Virus record (IMG/VR): IMGVR_UViG_3300046543_000451
Span: 1-64,000 of that record
Strand: one strand, 5' to 3'
DNA length: 64,000 bases
Origin: a virus
The translations under genes and the position numbers were made by a program. The notes beneath the pieces are model-generated. The model was not told where the DNA came from. It searched no databases and saw nothing but the letters and a program-made list of their open reading frames with translations. Positions 6,812 to 15,783 of this stretch are shown here, piece after piece. Each line of letters starts with the position of its first letter. Position 1 is the first letter of the stretch.

Positions 6812-7977
6812 CCGCCGAGTTCTACGCTCCAGCCCCCGGCGCGGACAGCGAGTTCGACTCGTGGTTCGACAAGGCGTGGGAGTGGGTCGAGACGTCGGGC
6901 ATCGACCGGGCGACCGATCCGATCTACGCCTCGATCCGCGAGTTCCAGTCCGAGCACGGGGTCGATGAGGTCACCGCTGCCCGGAACATCCTTGCCCGGG
7001 CGTTCGTGAAGCACGCCGCCAAGACCTTCAAGATCGGCGAGGAGCCGCCGCTGTTCCCGCCGGAGTTGGTCGAGCAGGCGATGGAGCCGGGGCAGGTCCG
7101 CGAACTGCGCCTGCCGGTCGTGCCGACCGAGCCGTACTGGTACGAGAACCCCGACGAGACGGCCTTCATCGAGCACCACATCCTCGCCCGCCGGGCGCTG
7201 GGTGCGGTCATGCCCGGCGGCCTGCTCATCACCGGTCCGGCGGGATCGGGCAAGACATCGGGCGTGGCCCAGTTGATCGACCGGATGAACCGGGAGCGCG
7301 GCCTCGACCTGACGCTGCTGAAGATGGACTGCGCCACGGTCACCGATCCGCAGAAGTGGTTTGGCGCCCGCCACATCAACAAGACCGGCGACTGGTACGA
7401 GAAGTCTGCCTTCGTCGAGGCGGTGGAGACCGGCGCGGTCATCCTGCTCGACGACGTGAAGCGTCTCCACCCGACGATCCACAACCCGATTATGAACTGG
7501 CTGGCAGGCGACGAGACCGTCCTGCTGTCGGACCTGAACGTCGAGGTCAAGCGCGACCCCGCGACCGTCTTCATCGGGACGGCCAACGAGGGCGCCATGT
7601 TCGGCGGCAACCACCGCATGGACTACGCCATGGACGAGCGCTTCCCCTACCGGGTCGAGCGGTCGTTCCCCGAGAACGCCCTCGACGAGATCAGGATCAT
7701 CACGAGCTGGACCGGCTGCGACGAGGACAGCGCGGGCAAGATGGTCGCGGTCGCCCGCAAGACCCGCGACCTGCACTCGACCGGCGACCTTCGGGCACCG
7801 ATCTCCACCCGGACCCTCGTCCACGCCGGCTGGCTGGTCTACGCCGGCTACACCGTCAAGGAGGCGATGACGTTCACCGCCGTCGGCCTGTACGACGACA
7901 ACGCGGACGGCGCAGTCGGCAACGAGTCCGAGCGCGAGCGGGTGAAGCAGATCGTGGACGGAAAGTTCAAGCGATGA
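6808..7977 (+). CDS. MoxR/CobS-like AAA+ ATPase, 389 aa
   Basis: The AAA core shows Walker A GPAGSGKTS (about 143-151), Walker B VILLDDV (211-217), sensor-1 GTANEG (257-262) and a C-terminal lid with a TRTL sensor-2 region. This arrangement fits MoxR/CobS-type ATPases, which usually work with a VWA partner as chaperone-like remodelers. Such a partner lies two genes downstream. About 130 residues precede the core. No cobalamin genes are near, so a vitamin role is unlikely. GTG start overlaps the upstream stop, and the TGA overlaps the Mom-like ATG. Confidence 0.85.
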   Translation: MTAEFYAPAPGADSEFDSWFDKAWEWVETSGIDRATDPIYASIREFQSEHGVDEVTAARNILARAFVKHAAKTFKIGEEPPLFPPELVEQAMEPGQVRELRLPVVPTEPYWYENPDETAFIEHHILARRALGAVMPGGLLITGPAGSGKTSGVAQLIDRMNRERGLDLTLLKMDCATVTDPQKWFGARHINKTGDWYEKSAFVEAVETGAVILLDDVKRLHPTIHNPIMNWLAGDETVLLSDLNVEVKRDPATVFIGTANEGAMFGGNHRMDYAMDERFPYRVERSFPENALDEIRIITSWTGCDEDSAGKMVAVARKTRDLHSTGDLRAPISTRTLVHAGWLVYAGYTVKEAMTFTAVGLYDDNADGAVGNESERERVKQIVDGKFKR

Positions 7978-8600
7978 ACGGCCTCACTGTCGAGCGGATC
8001 AACTCAACCGTCGGTAAGACCTTCATCCGCGAGCATCACTACTCGCATGGCTCGCACAACGGGCCGATGTGCTGGGGCTTGCTCGATGGAGAAGCGCTGG
8101 TCGGGGTGCTGGCCTTCGCCACGCCCTGCTCGGAGAATGTCCGGCGATCCGTGTTCGGACCGGAGTACGTCAATCGCGTGACCGAACTCCATCGACTCGT
8201 GATCCTCGACGACTATGGTCGGAACACCGAGTCGTGGTTCATCGTGCGCTGCCTGCGTGACCTGAAGGCCAAGCGCCCTGACCTGTGGGCGGTGCTGTCA
8301 TTCGCCGATGCGACCGAGGGCCACGTCGGGACGATCTATCAGGCGACCAACGCCATCTACACCGGATCGAGCGGGCGTGCGACCTTCTACATGGACGCCG
8401 ACGGACGCCTTCGCCACCCGCGCCAGAACGGCGTCAACATCACCAGCGATCGAGCGGCTGAACTCGGCTGGCAGCCAGTCAAGCGCGACGGCAAGCATCG
8501 CTACTTGTTCCTCCTGCCCGACAACAAGGGCCATCGGCGTTGGTTGCTTCGTCAACTTCTTCTCCAGTCTCAGCCTTACCCCAAGGCGGTCGCGGCATGA
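7974..8600 (+). CDS. Mom-like DNA base-modification protein, 208 aa
   Basis: Motifs match the Mu Mom family (GNAT-fold enzymes that modify adenine in phage DNA against restriction): HHYSHG (21-26), ELHRLVI (71-77) and SFADATEGHVGTIYQATN (109-126). The ATG at 7974 overlaps the ATPase stop, and the TGA overlaps the VWA start, so the three genes form one coupled unit. Family membership is from motif recognition. The exact base product is unknown. Expected effect: protection of phage DNA from host endonucleases. Confidence 0.85.
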   Translation: MNGLTVERINSTVGKTFIREHHYSHGSHNGPMCWGLLDGEALVGVLAFATPCSENVRRSVFGPEYVNRVTELHRLVILDDYGRNTESWFIVRCLRDLKAKRPDLWAVLSFADATEGHVGTIYQATNAIYTGSSGRATFYMDADGRLRHPRQNGVNITSDRAAELGWQPVKRDGKHRYLFLLPDNKGHRRWLLRQLLLQSQPYPKAVAA

Positions 8601-10381
8601 TCGAGCCCATCTCCGCGTGGTCGAGCAAGAAGGCCCACAAGGCGCTGGGCGGGACGACGGACAAGGCCGCGCGGCTGGCGATTGCGCTGGGGTCTGTCCG
8701 ATCGGTGGTCCGGGTCATCGACCGGACCGTGCCGCCCCTGTCGGTGGACTGGGCCAAGGTCACCGACTTGCCCGAGGGTTCCGCCCGGTCGTCCTCGTAC
8801 ACCGACATGCGGAACGGCCACATCAGGCTCAATCCGCTCCCCATCTTGGACGGCCGGCTCGACCACGGGCGGGCGCTGGACGTCTGCATCGGCTTCGGCT
8901 GCCACGAGGCCAGCCACAGTCAGGAGTCCCGCGACCGGTACGAGTACCTGTTGAAGAAAGACGAGACGGGCAAGGAGGTCCCGGCGTTCGAGCCGATGCG
9001 GATCGCGGCCTATCTCTGGAACGTGGTCGAGGACGTGCGGATCGAGCGCGTCACGTCCGCCGACTGGCCGGGCTTCGAGCCGTACTTCGACGCCGTCCTG
9101 CTCTATATGTGGGATGAGCTGCGTCTCCACCACGACCTGCCGACGACCTACGGTCCCGACGTGGCCGGGAAGCTGAAGACGGTCTTCCTCGCCTGTCGCT
9201 ATCCCCACGAGTCCATCACCCTGCCGACCGAGATGCAGGCCGAGGTCCGCTGGTGGCGCGACTGGCAGGCCGACTACCTGTCCGACAAAGTCGACACTCC
9301 GACCACGATCCGGCGCGGCCTCGACCATCTGGCCGAGGACGAGCAGACGGCTCAGGAACTGGCCGAGATGGCGCAGGCCGAGCGGGACGAGCGAGCGGCC
9401 GGCGAGAAGATCAGGGCGCAGATCGAGCGGCTCATGCGCGAGGGCGTCGAGGGAGCCTATGGGGTCTGCATCGACCAGAACGGCGAGGTCACGCCGCTCG
9501 ATGCTGAGACGGCGTCCGAGGTCGATCGACTGGTCCGCGAGGGCCTGATCGAGCACAAGACCATCATCACGACATCCGGCGCCAGCAGCCCGACCATCCG
9601 GGTCCGCAAGCCCGAAGCGACCAGCCAGTCGGCCCGGGCGTACATCGGCAAGCCCGACCCGACCGTCCACGCCATGCGGACGGCGCTGGTCTTCCGTAAC
9701 TCCGCGCCCCAGCATGACGTGAAGCTGCTGAAGTCCGGGGCCATGGACGACGGCGAGCTGTACCGGTGGGGCATGGGCGACTTCCGGGTCTTCACCGAGC
9801 GCGTGATCGAGAGCAAGCCCGACGTGTTCATGGGCCTGCTGGTCGATCTCTCGGGCAGCATGTGGGGCCGCGGCCTGCACATCGCCCAGCAACTGGCACA
9901 GGTCTTCGTCCACGCCGTCCACGATCAGGAGGGCATCGAGACGGCGGTCTGGGGCCACACCGGGGATGACACGCCGAACGTGTCGGACGTGTACCGCATC
10001 TGGGAGCGCGGCGACCCTCTGAACCGCCTCGGCCTGATCTCGACCCTGCCCCACATGAACAACTACGACGGCGCGGCCATCTCCATCGTGGTCAAGGAGA
10101 TGCTGAAGGCCGAGCAGCCCGAGAAGGTGCTGCTGGTCCTTGCCGACGGCCTGCCCGCCGGCGCAGGCTACGGTGGTCAGCCAGCCGCCAACCACGTCCG
10201 GGCGGTGACCCGCTGGGCACTCCGTCAGGGAGTCCGGGTGATCCAGATCGCCATCGACCCCGACGGCTTGGAGATCGAGGACCAGAACGCGATGTTCGGG
10301 GCAGAGAACGTGGTGCCGTTCAAGGACGTGGCGTCCCTGCCCCGCCAGATGACTGCGATCATGGAGAGGTACTTGCGATGA
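8597..10381 (+). CDS. CobT-like VWA-domain protein, 594 aa
   Basis: A C-terminal von Willebrand A domain has the MIDAS motif DLSGSMW (417-423) and downstream LADGLP. The N-terminal 400 residues are helical and acidic, with an early CHEASHSQ segment. This resembles CobT/VWA partners of MoxR ATPases, where the metal-binding VWA presents a client to the ATPase. ATG at 8597 (ATGA overlap) is preferred over a TTG 57 bases earlier. It is the largest early protein. The link to the Mom-like enzyme is from gene order only. Confidence 0.8.
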   Translation: MIEPISAWSSKKAHKALGGTTDKAARLAIALGSVRSVVRVIDRTVPPLSVDWAKVTDLPEGSARSSSYTDMRNGHIRLNPLPILDGRLDHGRALDVCIGFGCHEASHSQESRDRYEYLLKKDETGKEVPAFEPMRIAAYLWNVVEDVRIERVTSADWPGFEPYFDAVLLYMWDELRLHHDLPTTYGPDVAGKLKTVFLACRYPHESITLPTEMQAEVRWWRDWQADYLSDKVDTPTTIRRGLDHLAEDEQTAQELAEMAQAERDERAAGEKIRAQIERLMREGVEGAYGVCIDQNGEVTPLDAETASEVDRLVREGLIEHKTIITTSGASSPTIRVRKPEATSQSARAYIGKPDPTVHAMRTALVFRNSAPQHDVKLLKSGAMDDGELYRWGMGDFRVFTERVIESKPDVFMGLLVDLSGSMWGRGLHIAQQLAQVFVHAVHDQEGIETAVWGHTGDDTPNVSDVYRIWERGDPLNRLGLISTLPHMNNYDGAAISIVVKEMLKAEQPEKVLLVLADGLPAGAGYGGQPAANHVRAVTRWALRQGVRVIQIAIDPDGLEIEDQNAMFGAENVVPFKDVASLPRQMTAIMERYLR

Positions 10382-10638
10382 AGCCCCGACTGGTGAACCT
10401 CCGGTTCGGCGACGTGATCCGGGTCGACGAGACACAGATCACGACCAAGCAGCCCGACATCCGGCGCTGGGTCATCCTCGGCAAGATGGCAGACGGCCGG
10501 TGGCTGACGGTCTACATCGAACCGGGCCTGATGCTCTCCCGGCCGGAGTCGTCGATGCTCATCCACTGGCCGCCCGACCTGTCTGGCTTCCGGTTCGCCG
10601 ACGAGGACGAGTCGGTCGTCCCGTACTGGGGACTCTAG
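10378..10638 (+). CDS. Hypothetical protein, 86 aa
   Basis: A beta-rich protein (LVNLRFGDVIRVDETQITTKQ) coupled by ATGA to the VWA gene, ending in TAG that shares a base with the next GTG. It may belong to the same operon as the ATPase/Mom/VWA set. No family recognised. Confidence 0.6.
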   Translation: MKPRLVNLRFGDVIRVDETQITTKQPDIRRWVILGKMADGRWLTVYIEPGLMLSRPESSMLIHWPPDLSGFRFADEDESVVPYWGL

Positions 10639-11042
10639 TGACGTACGCCTCCGTGATCGAGCAACTGGGGATCGAGCGCGTCTGCCTCGGTGGTTGCGGG
10701 CTCAACGACTATCGCCACCGGGGCTCGATCTTCCTGAACGTCATCCACTGGCGCGAACGACGGGTGACCCGGCGCGGCCTGCTCAGGTTCCTCCTGCTCG
10801 TGGCGAGGCGGAACCGCGAGAAGGACCCGGGCTACCTGAACGACCGGAAGTTCCGCTTCCTATATACATGGATCGACCACCGGGCGGCGGACGACATGGC
10901 GGGCCTGCTCGGGATCAGGTTCCCCGTGGCCTTCAGCCGCCGCGAGCGGGCCGGCGTGCTGTGGGACGCCATGCGCCAGAACATCCACCTCGCCAGCACC
11001 CACCCTGCGATCTACGCATGGGCATGGAGGGGAATCGCATGA
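10638..11042 (+). CDS. Basic hypothetical protein, 134 aa
   Basis: GTG at 10638 overlaps the upstream TAG. The product is basic and helical with ARRNREKDPGYLNDRKFRF in the centre and a single CLGGC pair near the N-terminus. Nothing identifies a family, though DNA binding would fit the charge. Confidence 0.6.
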   Translation: MTYASVIEQLGIERVCLGGCGLNDYRHRGSIFLNVIHWRERRVTRRGLLRFLLLVARRNREKDPGYLNDRKFRFLYTWIDHRAADDMAGLLGIRFPVAFSRRERAGVLWDAMRQNIHLASTHPAIYAWAWRGIA

Positions 11043-11308
11043 GGCAGATCGACGGCTACTACGCGCTCGGCAGCCGCCGCCCGCGCAACCGGATCAAGCG
11101 GGCTGACCTCTGGCTCGGTGACCGCCTGATGGTGAGCATGAACTACCACGACGCCCTCGGCTTCATCTGGACATGTCATCCGGGCGATGGCCCGATCAAC
11201 GCCCCTCGTGGGTCAGGTCGTGTCCGGGCGACCGGCGGCTCGCGTCCACTCTACCGTGGCCGATGGCCGGAAGAAGCCAAGTGGCTCTGGCGGCTGAGTC
11301 ATGCCTAG
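11039..11308 (+). CDS. Hypothetical basic protein, 89 aa
   Basis: Coupled by ATGA. The product is Arg- and Trp-rich (YYALGSRRPRNRIKRADLW, then WPEEAKWLWRLSHA). No recognised domain. Confidence 0.55.
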   Translation: MRQIDGYYALGSRRPRNRIKRADLWLGDRLMVSMNYHDALGFIWTCHPGDGPINAPRGSGRVRATGGSRPLYRGRWPEEAKWLWRLSHA

Positions 11309-11594
11309 TCAGACCGGCCCCGTCAGCCAGCGTGATCTCGTGCCGCTCCTGAACGGCCTGATCGACGCAGCCATGGCGAAGAACTCGACCGCCCACCGGG
11401 ACATCGCCCGCTCGAAGCTGCGCGAGTTGCTGTCCGACCCGGCGGTCAACTGGCGAACCTCATTCGTTCTCAACAATGTCGGGGCAACGAGGTCCCGCTA
11501 CGTCGCCTCGATCGGCTTCTGGGTGCCGAGCAAGTGGTTGCTCGTGGACTGGAAGCGACGACCCGGAGAGGACAAGGCCGATGCCGAAGGGTAA
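11301..11594 (+). CDS. Hypothetical protein, 97 aa
   Basis: A mainly helical N-terminal half is followed by a basic strand-rich end. It overlaps both neighbours. Function unknown. Confidence 0.6.
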   Translation: MPSQTGPVSQRDLVPLLNGLIDAAMAKNSTAHRDIARSKLRELLSDPAVNWRTSFVLNNVGATRSRYVASIGFWVPSKWLLVDWKRRPGEDKADAEG

Positions 11595-11817
11595 GGGCCC
11601 GTTCCTGAGCCATGTCGCGACCGGCCTGTTCGGCGAGGTGCTGGCCCATCCCTCGGAAGCCTACCGAGGGTTGAAGTACATGACGCTCGCCCGAGACCAT
11701 CCGGGGTATCTCCGAGCCATTGTCATCAGTGCTCCGACCAATAGGACGGCGATCGTGGACGAGGTCGGCCAAGTCACCACCATCGGCACCGACGGCTGGA
11801 TCATCGAAGATGACTGA
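11581..11817 (+). CDS. Hypothetical protein, 78 aa
   Basis: ATG at 11581 is chosen because it follows a GGAGAGGAC ribosome site. The product has a helical start and a C-terminal strand run (AIVDEVGQVTTIGTDGW). Function unknown. Confidence 0.55.
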   Translation: MPKGKGPFLSHVATGLFGEVLAHPSEAYRGLKYMTLARDHPGYLRAIVISAPTNRTAIVDEVGQVTTIGTDGWIIEDD

Positions 11818-11992
11818 CGTCTACGCCGGCGCGGTCAAGCAACTGACCGAGCGCACCTACCATGGCGCGATCAAGCGCGTCATCAGCCAGCGGCCTCTCC
11901 AGACCGAGACACTCTTGGTCTGCCCTCATCATCACCGGCTGATCCGCAAGGCCCGCGACTGCGCGGCCCGGATGTGGGCGCAACGTGACTGA
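11810..11992 (+). CDS. Small basic protein with Cys/His cluster, 60 aa
   Basis: The product contains CPHHHR and a later Cys in ARDCAARMW, which could bind a metal. It overlaps the exonuclease gene by 8 bases and would be co-translated with it. No family recognised. Confidence 0.5.
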   Translation: MTDVYAGAVKQLTERTYHGAIKRVISQRPLQTETLLVCPHHHRLIRKARDCAARMWAQRD

Positions 11993-12707
11993 GCCGGTCG
12001 AACTCATCGTCTCGGCCAGCGCGATGAAGACGTACCTTCGGTGCGGCTACCAGTACCTGCTCGACAGTGTCTGGCGAGTGCCGGGCGCCCCGAACATGGA
12101 CATGGCAATCGGGACCGCCGTCCACGCCGGGGCCGAGGCGCTGCACAAGGGCCTCCCAGACCCCCACGGAACCACGCTACGGGCGCTCGACAAGGAAATC
12201 GAGTCCATGCCCACCCCGGCCCACAAGGAGGTGCTGGAGGCGATCCACGACGCCGAGTTGATGTACCTGCTCTACCACTCCGGGCCAGCGGCCACCTTCA
12301 CCCCGGCCATGGTCGAGCGGTCGTTCGTGGCCCGCATCAACGGCCTCCTGTTCGCCGGCCAGATCGACGTGGCCGACACCGAGGACGCGGTCCGCGACAC
12401 CAAGACCACGGCCAACCTGTCGAAGTTCCGGCCCGAGCGTCACCGGGTCCAGCTCACAGGCTACCGGTTCGGTTTCAAGTCCATCACCGGGCGCTGGCCG
12501 ACGCGGCTCCTGCTCGACGTCGTGACCCGCAACCTGAAGTGGAAGACCGTCGAGGTCCAGCCCGACGAGGACGAGTTCATTGCCGCGCTGACCTTGACGC
12601 ATGTGGGAGTATTGAACGGAGACTACGAACCGACTGGAGCATCGTCCGGGGCTTGTGCCCGCTGTCCCTATTCGACTGGAGTTTGTCGATTTGTACGACT
12701 CGATTAG
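11985..12707 (+). CDS. PD-(D/E)XK exonuclease, Cas4/RecB-like, 240 aa
   Basis: Nuclease motifs are visible: GQID (D128), RDTKTT with D138-x-K140, and QLTGY (Q156, Y160), the QxxxY motif of RecB-type nucleases. Cys20 plus Cys224, Cys227 and Cys234 match the four-cysteine iron-sulfur site of Cas4/AddB-like proteins. It probably resects dsDNA ends to feed the annealing protein encoded at 13926. The 3' end overlaps the HNH gene by 17 bases but the cysteine cluster is complete. Confidence 0.8.
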   Translation: MTEPVELIVSASAMKTYLRCGYQYLLDSVWRVPGAPNMDMAIGTAVHAGAEALHKGLPDPHGTTLRALDKEIESMPTPAHKEVLEAIHDAELMYLLYHSGPAATFTPAMVERSFVARINGLLFAGQIDVADTEDAVRDTKTTANLSKFRPERHRVQLTGYRFGFKSITGRWPTRLLLDVVTRNLKWKTVEVQPDEDEFIAALTLTHVGVLNGDYEPTGASSGACARCPYSTGVCRFVRLD

Positions 12708-13203
12708 GTCCATCTCTCTATCCCGTGGTCTTGCCGCGATCGTCGATGAAGACGATTACGTGCGGCTAGCTGGCTATCGCTGGTACGCGCATCTCTCAGG
12801 GCGCAACTTCTATGCCCAGCGGCATCCACCTGCTGGCCAGCCGGGCATGATCTACATGCACCGCGAAGTCCTCCGCGTCAACCAGACGGTCGACCACATC
12901 AACGGCGACAGCCTTGACAATCGAAAGGCCAATCTTCGAGTCGCCACCAAGGCCCAGAACGCGGTCAACTCAGCGATACGGCCCCATTCCTCGCGGTTTC
13001 GGGGTGTCAACTGGTTCCGTCGTAATCGTCTTTGGGTCGCGCACATCACCGAGGACGGCCGCACGCGTCATCTCGGCAACTTCGACACGGAGGAAGACGC
13101 AGCTCGAACTTACGACTGGCACGCTCGTCGTGTCTTTGGCGAGTTCGCTCGTTTGAACTTCCCTGACGATCAACCGATTCTGCCAGCCCGGCGAGGAGGC
13201 TGA
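12691..13203 (+). CDS. HNH-AP2 homing endonuclease, 170 aa
   Basis: The centre has MHREVLRVNQTVDHINGD and LDNRKANLRVATKAQN, the HNH_3 signature. The C-terminal 60 residues (SRFRGVNW to LNFP) are an AP2 DNA-binding domain. This pairing is typical of free-standing phage homing endonucleases. TTG at 12691 has CTGGAG 10 bases upstream, while an in-frame GTG at 12655 has no ribosome site. Base composition looks less GC-rich than its neighbours, consistent with a mobile gene. It sits at the exonuclease 3' end. Confidence 0.85.
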   Translation: MYDSIRSISLSRGLAAIVDEDDYVRLAGYRWYAHLSGRNFYAQRHPPAGQPGMIYMHREVLRVNQTVDHINGDSLDNRKANLRVATKAQNAVNSAIRPHSSRFRGVNWFRRNRLWVAHITEDGRTRHLGNFDTEEDAARTYDWHARRVFGEFARLNFPDDQPILPARRGG

Positions 13204-13206
13204 CCT

Positions 13207-13479
13207 ATGCCCGACTCGACTAAGCGAATCGGCCACGACTTCATCATCCGCAACCCGGAAGCGACCGGGCACGGCGGCGAGTTGTGGATCGACGGCCAGA
13301 AGATGATCGGCGTGGTCGACGTCCGCGCAGAAATCAGCATGGACGACGTCAACCGAGTCGATGTCCGATTTCTCGCCGAGTCGATCAACAAGATCGAGCC
13401 CGACGATCCCAAGCCCATCCGAACGATCGCGGCTCGGCCTATTCGACCGGAGTATCCGAGTGACAACGCCGATGACTGA
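13207..13479 (+). CDS. Hypothetical protein, 90 aa
   Basis: An acidic beta-rich protein (GELWIDGQKMIGVVDVRAEIS) with a Pro-rich tail, 3 bases after the HNH stop. It overlaps the next gene by 20 bases. No family recognised; its place between exonuclease and annealing genes hints at a recombination role only by position. Confidence 0.6.
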   Translation: MPDSTKRIGHDFIIRNPEATGHGGELWIDGQKMIGVVDVRAEISMDDVNRVDVRFLAESINKIEPDDPKPIRTIAARPIRPEYPSDNADD

Positions 13480-13921
13480 CGAGACCCGGACCTACGAGAT
13501 CGTCTGCTCCAACGAGACCTTCCGGTTCACGGTGCCGAGCAACGCCCGGGTGACCTATGCCCCGGTCGTCAGCCCGGCCGGCGGCCGGTCGTACGGTGGC
13601 AACGCCCTGCGCTTCTGGCTCGGGGCCAAGGAGTCGGGCACCCAGCTCGCCCTGTTCAACAACGTCGTCTCGTTCCGCGACCTGTCCATGGCCCTCCAAG
13701 TCCGCGCGGTCCGCAAGTACGGCTCACAGGACTGGATCGAGGATGACGGGACATGGGTCGGCGAGAAGGCCGATCAAGTCGAGCGCGGCTGGGCCAGCGT
13801 CGATGACGCGCTGCCCATCCACATGACCGGCACGACCGAGGACCCGGACGAGGTGTTCACTGTGCCGCTCAGTAGCCCCTCACGACGCACCATCGCCGCC
13901 CGCGCCATGAAGGAGACCTAG
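13460..13921 (+). CDS. Hypothetical protein, 153 aa
   Basis: GTG at 13460 follows CCGGAG by 7 bases. An in-frame ATG lies four codons later. The protein begins with a beta-rich segment (TYEIVCSNETFRFTVPSN) and contains an aromatic, helical centre. Function unknown; it directly precedes the putative annealing protein. Confidence 0.6.
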   Translation: MTTPMTDETRTYEIVCSNETFRFTVPSNARVTYAPVVSPAGGRSYGGNALRFWLGAKESGTQLALFNNVVSFRDLSMALQVRAVRKYGSQDWIEDDGTWVGEKADQVERGWASVDDALPIHMTGTTEDPDEVFTVPLSSPSRRTIAARAMKET

Positions 13922-13925
13922 AGAT

Positions 13926-15137
13926 ATGCCGACCAAGACGCCGACCAAGAAGCCTGCCGACATCCCCATGCCGCCGGAGTGGATCGAGGGGACCGTCATC
14001 GAGCAGTTGCCCGCCGAGCCGCCGGATGAGCCTGCTGTCGTCGGCGAACTGCTCGCCCTGACCGAACCGATTGGAGATGTTCTGACCGTGGACTTGGTGA
14101 AGTCGCCCGCGCCGACCAGCAACTCGGTGATCGTCGGTCTCGGCGCACTGGCCGCCATGAGCGACGAGGAGTACGAGCAGAAGAAGGCGATCATGGCGAA
14201 GGGGATCGCCCGGGTGAAAGACATCCAGCAGTCCCTCATGGACGACAAGGAGGACTACGGTCGCGTCCCCGGCATCGCCAAGCCGTTCCTGAAGCTGCCC
14301 GGCGCCGAGAAGCTGGTCAACTTCTATGGCTATGCGATCCGTCAGGAGGTCGACCGGATCGTCCGCACTCCGGCCGACAGCAATGACGTCCCGCCACTCT
14401 CCTATCACGTCCGCTCGTATGTCCACCTCGGCTCGCTCGACGGGCCGGTCATCGCCATGGGCTACGGCGAGGCCAACTCGTACGAGGAGAAGTACAAGTA
14501 CCGCTTCGAGAAGCCGCTCTGCGAGAAGTGCGGCCACGAGATGAAGCGCGGTAAGCCGGGCGGCAACATGGCCGGGATGTGGTTCTGCCCGGGCTTCGAG
14601 GGTGGCTGCTGGGCGAAGGTCCCGATCGAGTCCATGCCGCCAATGGGCAAGGTCGAGAACACCGAGCCGTACGGTCTGGCCGAGACTCTGATCCAGATGG
14701 CTGCCAAGCGCTCGTTCGTCGCCGCCACCCGCCGGGCGACCGGGACCTCGGGACTGTTCACGCAGGACGAGGACAGCCCGTCGGTCCAGCAACAGTCATC
14801 CGACAGTGGCGAGGGCCAGTCGGGTGACTCGGTGACCGTCGAGCCCGAGTCGATCGGGATCAAGGTCGAGGTCGGGGCCAAGTCCGAGGCCGCGACACAG
14901 GTCCAGCACGACCGGCTGATGAAGGTCGCCAAGGAGAAGGGCCTCAACGGGGCCAAGATCGCGGACCTGCTCCTGCGCCTGTTCGAGATGGAGGTCGAGC
15001 CGACCGGTCAGGCAGCCGGCGCGGCAGTCCAGACCCTCAACGGCAAGCAGATGGGCCAACTCATCATGGCCGTCGAGACGGGCACCCTGCCGGACGAGCC
15101 CGACCCCGTGGCACTGGCAACGGCGCCCAACCAGTGA
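13926..15137 (+). CDS. Putative ssDNA-annealing/recombination protein with zinc ribbon, 403 aa
   Basis: The core carries MAAKRSFVAATRRATGTSG followed by LFTQD, resembling the KMAKKRA-V-A-L-ATGASD-FTQD motif I know from phage proteins encoded beside RecB-like exonucleases. A zinc ribbon (CEKCG ... CPG ... GGCW) lies at about residues 200-230. The C-terminal third is low complexity then helical. By analogy with exonuclease/annealase pairs it may bind and anneal ssDNA. The family assignment is tentative. Confidence 0.6.
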   Translation: MPTKTPTKKPADIPMPPEWIEGTVIEQLPAEPPDEPAVVGELLALTEPIGDVLTVDLVKSPAPTSNSVIVGLGALAAMSDEEYEQKKAIMAKGIARVKDIQQSLMDDKEDYGRVPGIAKPFLKLPGAEKLVNFYGYAIRQEVDRIVRTPADSNDVPPLSYHVRSYVHLGSLDGPVIAMGYGEANSYEEKYKYRFEKPLCEKCGHEMKRGKPGGNMAGMWFCPGFEGGCWAKVPIESMPPMGKVENTEPYGLAETLIQMAAKRSFVAATRRATGTSGLFTQDEDSPSVQQQSSDSGEGQSGDSVTVEPESIGIKVEVGAKSEAATQVQHDRLMKVAKEKGLNGAKIADLLLRLFEMEVEPTGQAAGAAVQTLNGKQMGQLIMAVETGTLPDEPDPVALATAPNQ

Positions 15138-15613
15138 CAGCCGAGTGGAGCGGCGTCAGGCCGATGGTGCTGTGGCGGCTTCGGCTGAACGTCGGCGGAC
15201 AGGCCGAATATCTCGGCGCCCTGCTCGACCGTGAGATCAAGACCGAGATGGCCCAACTCGAAGCGGCCCGGAAGTCCCATGCCCCGGCCCACGAGGTCGA
15301 ACAGTTGCAGGACGAGGCCGTCCACCTGATCGACATGCGTCGGGACATCACGACCGGGCTGATCGAGGATCACTTGGAGTTCATCCGGGTCCGGGTCCGC
15401 CGGGGCGGACAGGCTGACACCCTCCGCGACGTCCTGCTTGCCGAGCAGGAGACCCTACTGGAGAAGTTGGCCGACTGTCGGGCTCGCGGCCTGACCGAAG
15501 AAGACCCCGAGATCACCCAGACCCGCGAGGAGTTGTTCTGGCTGGTCAATACCTTGCGCGATGTCGGCATCGCCTTGGTCGAGCTGGCTGGGCCAAACGT
15601 GGACCAGCGATGA
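15134..15613 (+). CDS. Coiled-coil hypothetical protein, 159 aa
   Basis: GTG overlaps the upstream stop. Nearly the whole protein is charged helix with heptad-like spacing (EIKTEMAQLEAARKSHAPAH), so a coiled-coil dimer is likely. It could accompany the recombination protein before it. No family recognised. Confidence 0.6.
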   Translation: MTAEWSGVRPMVLWRLRLNVGGQAEYLGALLDREIKTEMAQLEAARKSHAPAHEVEQLQDEAVHLIDMRRDITTGLIEDHLEFIRVRVRRGGQADTLRDVLLAEQETLLEKLADCRARGLTEEDPEITQTREELFWLVNTLRDVGIALVELAGPNVDQR

Positions 15614-15783
15614 ACGACTACTTCGACCGCTGGATGGTCCTGCTGGTCGCCGTCCTCGTTCTCGTGGCGGTGCTGTATGTCGTCGGCCGGGATCGCGACT
15701 GTACGAGCAAGGGCGGCTCGATGGACTGGACTGTCGGTCGCTACGGCATCTGCCTGACGCCGGACGGTCGGGTGATCCGCTGA
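15610..15783 (+). CDS. Small single-span membrane protein, 57 aa
   Basis: Residues about 9-26 (MVLLVAVLVLVAVLYVVG) form one membrane span. The remaining C-terminal part has two Cys that could form a disulfide outside. It is coupled by ATGA on the left and shares a base with the next ATG. Function unknown. Confidence 0.55.
   Translation: MNDYFDRWMVLLVAVLVLVAVLYVVGRDRDCTSKGGSMDWTVGRYGICLTPDGRVIR

Noticed and set aside
6808-10381. Cobalamin biosynthesis (cobS/cobT) function
   Set aside because: Only the generic MoxR-like ATPase and VWA folds are present; no cobN or other pathway genes are near and the Mom-like gene sits between them.
12600-13250. Group I intron or intein carrying the HNH-AP2 gene
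   Set aside because: The exonuclease frame is complete including its last Cys, and no split gene or intein splice motifs are seen; a free-standing gene is simpler.
12667-13456. Near-identical CCTATTCGAC-GGAGT segments on both sides of the HNH-AP2 gene, as a possible insertion duplication
   Set aside because: Both contain the ribosome site of the gene that follows (TTG 12691 and GTG 13460) and match over only about 16 bases; shared start-site sequence explains them.
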